NCBI RefSeq assembly: GCF_001553955.1
Contig: NZ_CP014234.1
Location: 310,001 to 374,000 of the forward strand
Source of the DNA: Moraxella osloensis
GTDB lineage: Bacteria; Pseudomonadota; Gammaproteobacteria; Pseudomonadales; Moraxellaceae
Length of the DNA stretch: 64,000 nucleotides
Reading direction: 5' to 3'
The notes beneath the pieces are model-generated. The model was not told the DNA's origin. It ran no database searches and was given only the letters and a program-made list of their open reading frames with translations. The first letter of the stretch is position 1. Each line of letters starts with the position of its first letter. The position numbers were made by a program, and so were the translations under genes. Below are positions 45,596 to 53,796 of the stretch, in pieces.

Positions 45596-46258
45596 TTATT
45601 TGATTTTTATCATTTTTTTAAGCTGTTCACTGGCGAGTTTGACATCTTTTTGCCCCAAAATTGCAGAAACGACTGCCACGCCGTCAATCACACCATCAGT
45701 GGACGTTTCGGCAGCTTGCAGTGCTTGTTGTAAGGCGGGCAGGGTGGTGTGATTGATACCACCAATGGCGACAATCGGAAGCGTTACCGCTTGCCGTATT
45801 TGCGTTAAGCTCGCTATGGTAACTGTTTGGGCATCTTGTTTGGTGGATGTGGCAAACATCGCGCCAACGCCCAGATAGTCTGCGCCGTCTGCTTGCGCTT
45901 GGATGGCTTGCTGGGCGGTGCGCGCGGAAACCCCAATGATTTTATCTTTGCCTAAAATTTGCCGAACCACGCCACACGGCAAATCACTTTGACCGATATG
46001 CACCCCATCTGCCACAACTGCGAGAGCTATATCGACACGGTCATTAATCAGTAATGGCACGTTATAGTGGTGGCAAATCGCTTTGATACGCAGCGCGCGC
46101 TCATAGAACTCTTTGCTAGCAATCGCTTTTTCTCGAAGCTGCACCAATGTCACGCCGCCCAATATCGCTTGTTCAACAGCTTGTTCAAGCGTTTGCTGTT
46201 GCAGACAATTGCGATCTGTGACCAAATATAGCCGATAATCAGCACGGTTATGCATCAT
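45596..46258 (-). CDS. thiE: Thiamine-phosphate synthase
   Basis: Joins HMP-pyrophosphate and thiazole phosphate to give thiamine phosphate. The 220-aa TIM-barrel protein shows RLYLVTDRN, GGVTLVQLREKAI, VPLLINDRVDIAL, DGVHIGQSDLP (diphosphate-binding), GADYLGVGAMFATSTK and LPIVAIGGINHT. It is downstream of the BASS transporter gene by 33 bases on the same strand. No thi-box (TPP riboswitch) was recognised in front of either gene, so control by TPP is not apparent. Confidence 0.94.
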   Translation of the reverse strand: MMHNRADYRLYLVTDRNCLQQQTLEQAVEQAILGGVTLVQLREKAIASKEFYERALRIKAICHHYNVPLLINDRVDIALAVVADGVHIGQSDLPCGVVRQILGKDKIIGVSARTAQQAIQAQADGADYLGVGAMFATSTKQDAQTVTIASLTQIRQAVTLPIVAIGGINHTTLPALQQALQAAETSTDGVIDGVAVVSAILGQKDVKLASEQLKKMIKIK

Positions 46259-46291
46259 GTTTGACTTCCCATATCATATTAAACATCAGCA

Positions 46292-47224
46292 TTATTTTAG
46301 GCTGGCTTGGCTGTCGATAGTATGCCATTTGACCATTTTTTTACCCAACAATGGCAAGCAAAATGAAGGCAACTGGTACGCGCCAATCAGCGGTAAAAAC
46401 ATCGCACCCATAAACGGCGTGGTGATGGTATACGCCAATAACACATTGCGGCCACCGCAAGCCAGCGCAGAGATAATGGCATTTTCATAGCCAAAGCGGC
46501 GGTATAAAAAATAAGCAGAAAAGTAAAATACTAACGATAAGGCAGTGCCCAAACCAAACAAGCTTAACGCCTGCATGGGATTGGTGTCAAAGGTATGTCT
46601 AAAGCCCGACATCAATCCAAGCGGAAACATCATCAGTAGAATAATGTTAAACTTGGCAATTTTTGGATAATAAGTATTGAGCGTATCACGGGGAATGTAT
46701 TGCCGTGCCGCGACCGCCAAAATCATGGGAGCGATAATGTAAATCAACAACCGCTTAATATACAGGACAAAGTCTAAATGGGCGTCCTTGCTGCCAAGTA
46801 ACCACAATATCACCAGTAAGCTCACCGGCATGACCAACGTGGCTGTGATGGTTTTTGCCATGGCTAGCAGTGCATCAAAACCAACTGCATTCACAATAGC
46901 GCCCGTACCAAATAGCGGCGCGGTGGCTGACAGACCCGCGATAGCCAATAACAAATCACCGCGGACACCTAGCAAATAAGCAATCAAGGTCATACCTAAG
47001 CTCATCAGCGCACTTTGGAATATAGCAAAACCCCAAACGTATTGGGTCGTCATGCGTCTAATTAGCTGGGTTTGGTCAATGCCCAACAAAGTAAAAAACA
47101 TCAAGAAAAATAAAATCTGCGGCAGCAGCCCAAGGACAAAATGCGACAAGTCAGGAAATATAAATCCAATCACACCAAACAATGGCATAAAAATCGTACT
47201 GTGACGGGCAATAAATCCAATCAT
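46292..47224 (-). CDS. BASS-family (bile acid:sodium symporter-like) transporter
   Basis: A 310-aa inner-membrane protein with about nine or ten hydrophobic segments. The pattern of two inverted five-TM halves, the GLSATAPLFGTGAIVNAVG crossing motif and the second-half ALACGGRNVLLAYTITTPFMG are typical of the bile acid:Na+ symporter superfamily. The substrate is unknown; cotranscription with thiE raises uptake of a thiamine precursor as a possibility only. AAGGA precedes the ATG. Confidence 0.78.
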   Translation of the reverse strand: MIGFIARHSTIFMPLFGVIGFIFPDLSHFVLGLLPQILFFLMFFTLLGIDQTQLIRRMTTQYVWGFAIFQSALMSLGMTLIAYLLGVRGDLLLAIAGLSATAPLFGTGAIVNAVGFDALLAMAKTITATLVMPVSLLVILWLLGSKDAHLDFVLYIKRLLIYIIAPMILAVAARQYIPRDTLNTYYPKIAKFNIILLMMFPLGLMSGFRHTFDTNPMQALSLFGLGTALSLVFYFSAYFLYRRFGYENAIISALACGGRNVLLAYTITTPFMGAMFLPLIGAYQLPSFCLPLLGKKMVKWHTIDSQASLK

Positions 47225-47723
47225 GATAAATCCTTGGCGATTTTAATGATAAACAAACAAACGATAAATAAATAATTGAGTGAGCATACTACTCATTATT
47301 GATTGATAAATGCAAATGGTTTTGCTGCTAATTGTCATTTCATCATTAAATTAATCACTGTGCCATACATCTCGTTTTTGACGCCTATAGCTTTTATTTC
47401 GCATAATGTATATTATGTTAAATAATTTATGGCTAACTCGCTTTCGCTGTGTATGTTACCACTTTAAACTGTTTTGGCAGCGACTGTATTTATCATAAAA
47501 AATAAGCATGCCCTTTTTAACGTATCTGTTTTTAATATAGCCTTTGCTGGCTAATAAATGGTTGAGCTTTTCAATAATCAGCGACTCACGCTAATATAAA
47601 TATAATATGAGGTAAAATTCATTAACAACAAAAGCGACAATGACTGCATAAATGTCACAGTAACTAGATAATTTTCCGCTACAATTTATTTCTTCATTTT
47701 GGGCAACGCATAAGGGCAAAATT
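47225..47723. other. 499-base spacer without genes
   Basis: AT-rich divergent region between the BASS gene (minus) and the FAD oxidoreductase gene (plus). The only ORF of any length on the minus strand merely overlaps the oxidoreductase gene. A TATAAT stands at 47601-47606 on the plus strand without a matching -35. No riboswitch or RNA gene was recognised. Confidence 0.45.
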
Positions 47724-49169
47724 ATGTACGTTAATTCAAGTACGCAATCACCGACTGTAGCAGTGATTGGCGGTGGTTCAGCAGGTTCTACGATTGCTAT
47801 ACGGCTGGCAATGGCGGGCATCCATGTGCATCTGATTGAAAAAAATGCCAGCCTTATCAACGCCCCGCCCATGTGTCATCTGCATGCAGGTGGCAATCTG
47901 TACCGCGAAATCAGTGATGAAGATTGCCGCATGTTGATGCGTCAATGTATTGATATTGCCAAGTTGTATCCAGAGAGTATCGATGTGCGCCCCACCCTCA
48001 TCACGGTGCCAAAACGCGATAACAATACCGCCACTGACTTACTGCCACGTCTTGATATGTTAACGGCTTACTATCAATCATTGGTTGATGCTGACCCTAG
48101 CAACCAAGTGTTGGGCAAAGTTCAAGATTATTACCGAGTGTATGACAAGCCGCAAATTCAACAGCTGATTCAATTAGCAGCTAAAGACATTCCGACCACC
48201 ACGGATGAGTGGGTTGTGGCGGCTCTTAAAGTGATGGATTTGGAAAAACTGCAATATCCCATCATTGCGGTGCAAGAATTCGGCTGGAATATTTTTAGAC
48301 TCTCTGCCAGTGCTTTTTTACAATTGCAGCGCCTACAGCGCGCTCAAGTACATCTAAATGCCCAAGTGGATGATTTAAAACGTCATAGCGATGGCTGGCA
48401 AGTGTCTTTTACCGATGAGCATGGCAAGCTGCAGCATATCTATGCTGATTTTGTGGTCAATGCTTGCGGGTTTAGAACCGGTATTATTGATGACAAAGCA
48501 GGCGTGCATATCAAGCGCATGGTAGAATTTAAAGCTTCTTATATCAGTGAATGGCGTGATTATAAGGGGCGTTTGCCTGAGATTATTTTTCATGGTGAGC
48601 GTGGCACCCCCAATGGCATGGCGCAGTTTACCCCTTATCCAGACGGGTTTTTTCAGCTGCATGGCATGACCGAAAACATCACCTTATTTAATGATGGTTT
48701 GACCGAAGCCACACAACAAAGCAGCCAACCGCCTATTAATCCGCAATATCTAAGTTATATTGAAAACGGCTGGGAGCCAAACGCACTAAAACAGCGCACG
48801 CAAAACGCCATAGATTATGTCAGTGAATTTTTGCCAAGTTTTCGAACTGCACAAGCGGGAGATAATGCACTATATGGTGGGCAGCAAGTACCAAGTGATG
48901 ATATTACTGTGCGCGTCGCGGATTTGCAGGTGTTTGCCAAGCTGCGTTATGCGGTGGCAGAAAATGTGAAAGCCAATTCTACCCTAGATGTGGCGGATAA
49001 AGTCATGGATGCGCTAGTTGACGCCAATTTGATAGAAAAATCTGCTTGCAAGCGTCCCAACTGGCACAAAATTGATGTCAATGAGGTCAATATAGTGGCA
49101 CGCGATATTGCCAAAGCCCGACAGTATCCGTTACCGATGGCAAAGGTCAATCAACGGTTAATGGTTTGA
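47724..49169 (+). CDS. FAD-dependent oxidoreductase (DAO-like)
   Basis: A 481-aa flavoprotein with an N-terminal dinucleotide-binding motif VAVIGGGSAGSTIAIRLA (residues ~12-29) and an internal substrate-binding region. FADFVVNACGFRTG-type sequence (here ADFVVNACGFRTGII) and a C-terminal ALYGGQQVPSDDITVRV follow, the last resembling the second FAD-contact segment of D-amino-acid-oxidase-like proteins. No signal peptide or TM helix. The reaction is unknown; it stands alone with its own terminator. An assignment as amino acid or lipid oxidoreductase would be a guess. Confidence 0.75.
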   Translation: MYVNSSTQSPTVAVIGGGSAGSTIAIRLAMAGIHVHLIEKNASLINAPPMCHLHAGGNLYREISDEDCRMLMRQCIDIAKLYPESIDVRPTLITVPKRDNNTATDLLPRLDMLTAYYQSLVDADPSNQVLGKVQDYYRVYDKPQIQQLIQLAAKDIPTTTDEWVVAALKVMDLEKLQYPIIAVQEFGWNIFRLSASAFLQLQRLQRAQVHLNAQVDDLKRHSDGWQVSFTDEHGKLQHIYADFVVNACGFRTGIIDDKAGVHIKRMVEFKASYISEWRDYKGRLPEIIFHGERGTPNGMAQFTPYPDGFFQLHGMTENITLFNDGLTEATQQSSQPPINPQYLSYIENGWEPNALKQRTQNAIDYVSEFLPSFRTAQAGDNALYGGQQVPSDDITVRVADLQVFAKLRYAVAENVKANSTLDVADKVMDALVDANLIEKSACKRPNWHKIDVNEVNIVARDIAKARQYPLPMAKVNQRLMV

Positions 49170-49186
49170 TGGATTGCTGGCTTGAT

Positions 49187-49217
49187 AAAAAAGGTAGAAA
49201 AAATTCTACCTTTTTTT
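49187..49217. terminator. Bidirectional Rho-independent terminator
   Basis: AAAAAAGGTAGAA (49187-49199) and TTCTACCTTTTTT (49204-49216) pair perfectly around AAAA. T-tracts exist on both strands, so it serves the FAD oxidoreductase gene (plus) and the acyl-CoA ligase gene (minus). Confidence 0.9.
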
Positions 49218-49255
49218 ACTTTTACGCTGTTTTTATCCTGTCAACATTGAGAAAA

Positions 49256-49266
49256 ATAGTCTAAGC
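49256..49266 (+). repeat. Near-copy of the dispersed word at the acyl-CoA ligase stop
   Basis: ATAGTCTAAGC has one change (C to T) from the core, with the usual flanks AAA and AAAT. It spans the TAG stop codon of the minus-strand gene, so it lies antisense to that gene, unlike the other copies. Confidence 0.6.
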
Positions 49267-50925
49267 AAATAACCCTTGGGCGTATTGATCGCGGATGACT
49301 TTTTTATCAATTTTACCCACGCTGGTTTTTGGCAATTCAGCGATGAATTTCACATCCTGCGGAATACCATATTTTGGCAAATGACCGCGCTCATACGCTT
49401 GCTGCGCAATCGCGATGATGTCTTCAGCTTTGGTGTCTTGATGATCGGGTTTGAGCACAATCAATGCCATCGGACGCTCACCCCAGCGCGCATCAGGAAT
49501 CGCAATCACAGCAATGTCGGCAACGCTTGGGTGTAATGACATGATGGTTTCTACTTCAAGCGAAGATATCCATTCGCCCCCCGATTTGATGACATCTTTT
49601 AGCCGGTCGGTGATTTTGACATTGCCTTTTGCGTCCATCCAACCGATGTCTTGGGTGTGCAGATAACCGCCCTCCCACAGCTCGTTGCCTGCGTCCTGAT
49701 TTTTGTAGTAACTCTGCGTCAACCAAGGTGAACGCACCACGATTTCGCCTGTGGATGTGCCATCGTTTGGCATACGTTTGCCGTTATGCCAGATTTGCAA
49801 ATCGACCAATGGCACCGGTGAGCCAGACAAGCAGCGATGCTCAATTTGTTGTTCTTCGCTCATGTGTTGGAATGTTTCATCAAAGCTGACAATGCTGATA
49901 ATCGGACAAGTCTCTGACATACCATAACCCGTAGACACTTCGATGCCGCTGGCTACAGCCATTTTGGCAAGTCCTTGATTGAGTTTAGAGCCACCGACGA
50001 CCATTTTTAAGCCGTTGAATTTTTCTTGGCGTTTGTTGATTTCACCCAGTAGCATTTGCAAAATCGTTGGCACGCCATGGGTGGTGGTGACTTTGTGTTT
50101 TTTTACCAAGTCAACCATGGTGGAAGGCACATAGCGACCTGGATAGATTTGCTCCAGCCCTAGCATGGTTGCGACAAATGGAAACCCCCAAGCATGCACA
50201 TGAAACATCGGTGTCATTGGCATATAGACATCTGAATAGCGCACCCCTTGACCTTCGACATTCAGCGCACAGCCAATTGCGACAACGAGCGTATGCAGGA
50301 CGATTTGACGATGGCTAAAAAATACGCCTTTGGGATTGCCTGTTGTACCGCTGGTATAGAAGGTTGTGGCAATGGTATTTTCATCAAAATCTTCAAACTC
50401 GTACTCATCGCTGGCTTGTGCGAGCATGGCTTCATATTCGCCTTGGGCGTATGGGGGCATTGGCATGTTGTTATCATCCAACCAAATCACATGCTCGATT
50501 GATGGCGCATCTTGGGTATGGCTTTTGATCATCGGCGAAAATTCTGAATTTAACAGTAGCGCTTTTGGTTTGGCATGATTGATGGTATATAGCACTTTGT
50601 CTTCTGACAAACGCACATTGACGGTTTGCAAGATATAGCCACACATCGGGATGGCAAAATAACACTCCAAATAACGGTGTGTATCCCAATCCATGACTGC
50701 AACCACATCGCCTTTTTGTAGATTTAAGCCTTTTAAGACATTGGCTAAGCGATTGACACGTTTGAAAAACTCATGATAGGTGTAACTGGTTTTGTCGGCG
50801 TAATGGATTTTTTTGTCACCAGAAACCACTTTGGCGCGAGACAATAAATTTTTGATAAGCAAGGGAAAACCATAAGCTTGGTCGGCTTGTAGGTAGTTTT
50901 CGTGTTGATTTAAAATAGCTGTCAT
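49261..50925 (-). CDS. Fatty acyl-CoA ligase (AMP-binding family, AlkK-like)
   Basis: Activates a fatty or other carboxylic acid through an acyl-adenylate to acyl-CoA. The 554-aa protein has the P-loop-like YTSGTTGNPKG (190-200), GYGMSETCP, GEIVVRSPWLTQSYY, the hinge TDRLKDVIKSGGEWISS and the C-terminal lysine segment LPKTSVGKIDKK. The overall style is that of AlkK/DmdB-type medium-chain ligases rather than E. coli FadD. AAGGAA lies 6-7 bases before the ATG. It is monocistronic. Chain-length preference cannot be told. Confidence 0.87.
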   Translation of the reverse strand: MTAILNQHENYLQADQAYGFPLLIKNLLSRAKVVSGDKKIHYADKTSYTYHEFFKRVNRLANVLKGLNLQKGDVVAVMDWDTHRYLECYFAIPMCGYILQTVNVRLSEDKVLYTINHAKPKALLLNSEFSPMIKSHTQDAPSIEHVIWLDDNNMPMPPYAQGEYEAMLAQASDEYEFEDFDENTIATTFYTSGTTGNPKGVFFSHRQIVLHTLVVAIGCALNVEGQGVRYSDVYMPMTPMFHVHAWGFPFVATMLGLEQIYPGRYVPSTMVDLVKKHKVTTTHGVPTILQMLLGEINKRQEKFNGLKMVVGGSKLNQGLAKMAVASGIEVSTGYGMSETCPIISIVSFDETFQHMSEEQQIEHRCLSGSPVPLVDLQIWHNGKRMPNDGTSTGEIVVRSPWLTQSYYKNQDAGNELWEGGYLHTQDIGWMDAKGNVKITDRLKDVIKSGGEWISSLEVETIMSLHPSVADIAVIAIPDARWGERPMALIVLKPDHQDTKAEDIIAIAQQAYERGHLPKYGIPQDVKFIAELPKTSVGKIDKKVIRDQYAQGLFA

Positions 50926-51184
50926 AGAACATTCCTTTGTTGTGGTATAACCAACGAGTCAATCAAATATTGCTCGCCTAACTTTGCTGTGATTACTTCC
51001 TTGTGAATATTGACTATATACGAGCGGTACAGCCAATACAACCAAAAATATGAAACTTTCCAGTTCAATATGTTTCATATTTTTACGCCTTTTTTACACT
51101 TTGGTGAAAAAAATTTTATTATAGGGTTTTGATAGACTGCCTTTGCTATAATGCGCGTTACATATCCCCACTGAACGAAAAAAT

Positions 51185-52372
51185 ATGACCCAGCATTTTT
51201 GTTTGCCTAGCGATATCAGCCCCGAACAATTTTTGAGCGAGTACTGGCAAAAAAAACCACTGCTAATCAAGCAGGGCTTGCCGCAATTGGTGGGCATGTT
51301 TGAGCCAGACGATATCATCGGTCTTGCCCAAGATGAAGACGCCACTGCCCGACTCATCAGTGAAAATAACCAGCAATGGTCACTTAAAACCAGCCCTCTT
51401 ACCGCCAAAGATTTTCAAAAACTGCCAAAACATTGGACAGTGCTGGTGCAAAATATGGAACAATGGTCGCCAGCGCTTGGCAACCTATGGCATGCGTTTG
51501 ATTTTATTGCGCAGTGGCAACGTGATGACATCATGGTGTCGTATGCACCATCAGGTGGCAGCGTTGGCAAGCATTATGACAATTACGATGTCTTTTTGGC
51601 GCAAGGGTACGGCAAACGCCATTGGCAATTGGGCAAATATTGCGACCAAACCACCCAATTTGAAGCAGGTCAACCGATTCGTTTGATGAATGAGATGGGC
51701 GAGCTGATATTTGATGAGGTGCTTGAGCCAGGCGATGTGCTATATGTGCCGACCAATCTCTCCCATTACGGGGTCGCCGTTGAGGATTGTTTGACTTTTT
51801 CCTTTGGCTTTAGGCGCCCTACTCCTTTACAGCTGCTCGATAGTTTGGCGGATGTCGCTACCCATTTTGATGATTTAGCCATTCCCCTCAAAATCAACCA
51901 ACCCCCCGCAGTTGCAGGCGAGCTGTCGATAGCCAGCATTCAAGATATCAAAGCGCAGCTGATAGCGCTACTAAACTCTGAACTTGGCGATGAAATAATC
52001 ACTCAAGCGATTAGCGAAACGGTAAGCAAACGGCAATATGAGCTGATGCTCCCTGACACGTATGCCGATATTGATGAGATACAAAGCGCCTTGGCAGCGG
52101 GTGCGGTCATCAGGCAAGATATGTCTAGCCGCATTATCTTTACCCAAACCCAAGCGGATTCACAAACTCAAGCAAAAATTTATGTCAATGGCTGTGTTAT
52201 TGATTCGGATGATATGCCCGCTAACGCGCAAACACTCCTCATTCGGCTCGCCAATGGCGAATCCGTCGATGAGCAAATTTTGCAAGCAGCTGATGTCGAA
52301 ACTGATATAATTTGTGACTGGATAGAAAATGGCTGGGTAGTGATTGATTACCCTGAAGAAATCATTGGATAA
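51185..52372 (+). CDS. roxA: Ribosomal protein arginine hydroxylase (JmjC-type cupin, YcfD)
   Basis: A 2-oxoglutarate/Fe(II) oxygenase; the E. coli homologue hydroxylates Arg81 of ribosomal protein uL16. The 395-aa protein has iron ligands His130 and Asp132 (GKHYDNYD) and the distal His194 (NLSHYGV), with YAPSGGSVG and GDVLYVP in the double-stranded beta helix. A C-terminal dimerisation/winged-helix domain follows (EQILQAADVETDIICDWIEN). Length equals E. coli YcfD (373) plus a small excess. No clear ribosome site is seen before the ATG. It is followed closely by a hypothetical gene. Confidence 0.92.
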   Translation: MTQHFCLPSDISPEQFLSEYWQKKPLLIKQGLPQLVGMFEPDDIIGLAQDEDATARLISENNQQWSLKTSPLTAKDFQKLPKHWTVLVQNMEQWSPALGNLWHAFDFIAQWQRDDIMVSYAPSGGSVGKHYDNYDVFLAQGYGKRHWQLGKYCDQTTQFEAGQPIRLMNEMGELIFDEVLEPGDVLYVPTNLSHYGVAVEDCLTFSFGFRRPTPLQLLDSLADVATHFDDLAIPLKINQPPAVAGELSIASIQDIKAQLIALLNSELGDEIITQAISETVSKRQYELMLPDTYADIDEIQSALAAGAVIRQDMSSRIIFTQTQADSQTQAKIYVNGCVIDSDDMPANAQTLLIRLANGESVDEQILQAADVETDIICDWIENGWVVIDYPEEIIG

Positions 52373-52384
52373 CGAAAAAATATT

Positions 52385-53056
52385 ATGAGCTATTATTTTG
52401 GGTTTACCCCTTCCGTAGAATTGAGCGCTACCATTGATAAGGCGTATGAGCTGATTGGTAGCAAAAGCAGCGAACGTTATGATGTTTATCGCGATAAAAT
52501 CACCCAGTTGACCAGTAAAGAGCTGATGGATGCGCTACTGATTAAATTAATCGAATCGCTACCCGATGATTCAGAACGAAAAGCGCATTTGATTAAAACC
52601 GCAGCAACCATTGAAGCAACTAGCGATAAACTCATTAACACACTATTAAGCCCTACAAAAAATGAAGATGTGTTACCTAGCTTCGATTTTTTTGACCAAA
52701 AAGTGTTAAAAAATACCCAATCGGGTGAACGTCGTATCTCAGTGCCACTCACTGACGAGCTGGCAAAGAGTTTACTGACTACCATACAAAACGTCCAAGC
52801 GGGTAAAGGGCTTGAAGAGCAGCAAAATTTGATTCGCTTATTTAGCGAGCTAACCAAAGCCTGTTTGCAGCATTTTTTGGTTGATTTTACCAAAACACTC
52901 AATTTAAATATGCTCAAACGCGCGGCGATTCCAGTGACCGATGGCATCATCGTCAAAGTCATTGATATCGCGCTACGCCGTTTAATCCCACAAATGCCAC
53001 AAGAATCGCTTGAACGTTTTACCAAACATTACCAAGCGTTAATATTTAACAATTAG
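52385..53056 (+). CDS. Conserved-looking hypothetical protein
   Basis: A 223-aa, mostly helical, soluble protein starting 12 bases after roxA. No signal peptide, TM helix or motif is seen. Sequence such as RRISVPLTDELAKSLLTTIQ and LIRLFSELTKACLQHFLVDF suggests a coiled helical bundle. The function is not recognised. Coupling with roxA is the only clue, and cotranscription is likely. Confidence 0.7.
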   Translation: MSYYFGFTPSVELSATIDKAYELIGSKSSERYDVYRDKITQLTSKELMDALLIKLIESLPDDSERKAHLIKTAATIEATSDKLINTLLSPTKNEDVLPSFDFFDQKVLKNTQSGERRISVPLTDELAKSLLTTIQNVQAGKGLEEQQNLIRLFSELTKACLQHFLVDFTKTLNLNMLKRAAIPVTDGIIVKVIDIALRRLIPQMPQESLERFTKHYQALIFNN

Positions 53057-53136
53057 GTATTGCTAACCGTTATTATTCAATTGGCTAAAACTGCGTTACA
53101 ATAGCCCACTTATTTTTTTAAATTAATAGGTCCAGC

Positions 53137-53694
53137 ATGAATCAACTTAGCAATCAGCAAATCGAAGAAGCGCTACGCAATTCTGAATGTCTTATCAGTA
53201 GCTTTGAAGTGAGTAGTGCTTACGAGCGTTTGGCAGCCAGTGTCAACCTGCACTATGCAGGTCAAAATCCCATTGTGATGGTGGTGATGAATGGTGGGTT
53301 GATTCCAGCAGGTCAACTACTTACCCAGTTTACTTTTTATCATCGTATGTACTATATCCATGCTACCCGCTATCGCAACAACCAAGGCACCAATGAACTT
53401 GAATGGAAATTCAAACCTGAAATTGATTTGGCGGGTGAAGATATTTTATTGATTGATGATATTTTTGATGAAGGCATTACCCTAAAAGCGGTGGTGGACG
53501 AGCTGGCAAAAGAAAATCCAAAATCTATCCGCACCTGTGTGCTACTAAATAAACTCCATGACCGAAAAGTACAAGAGTTTAAAGTCGATTTTGTCGGTCT
53601 AGATGTGGCGGATCGCTATGTGTATGGCTGCGGTATGGACTATCACGGGTATCTACGCCATATGCCAGGGATTTATGCGTTAAAAAATGTGTAA
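53137..53694 (+). CDS. hpt: Hypoxanthine-guanine phosphoribosyltransferase
   Basis: Salvages hypoxanthine and guanine to IMP and GMP with PRPP. The 185-aa protein has the PRPP-binding segment ILLIDDIFDEGITL (about 103-116), VVMNGGLIPAGQL near the N-terminus and a C-terminal FVGLDVADRYVYGCGMDYHGYLR. The length and style match the pseudomonad-type Hpt. It ends with its own terminator. Confidence 0.93.
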   Translation: MNQLSNQQIEEALRNSECLISSFEVSSAYERLAASVNLHYAGQNPIVMVVMNGGLIPAGQLLTQFTFYHRMYYIHATRYRNNQGTNELEWKFKPEIDLAGEDILLIDDIFDEGITLKAVVDELAKENPKSIRTCVLLNKLHDRKVQEFKVDFVGLDVADRYVYGCGMDYHGYLRHMPGIYALKNV

Positions 53695-53711
53695 AACTGC
53701 TTGTCATAAAT

Positions 53712-53739
53712 AAAAAGGTATCGTTGGATACCTTTTTTT
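53712..53739. terminator. Bidirectional terminator between hpt and recD
   Basis: AAAAAGGTATC (53712-53722) pairs with GATACCTTTTT (53727-53737) around GTTG. T-runs follow on the plus strand (for hpt) and, somewhat shorter, on the minus strand (for recD). Confidence 0.88.
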
Positions 53740-53796
53740 ATGGCGTGTTTTTTTAGAAGATATCTTTTTATAATGTCTCTTTTTATGACCTATCTT

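Noticed and set aside
45596-47723. TPP riboswitch upstream of thiE or the BASS gene
   Set aside because: No thi-box-like conserved blocks were recognised on the minus strand.
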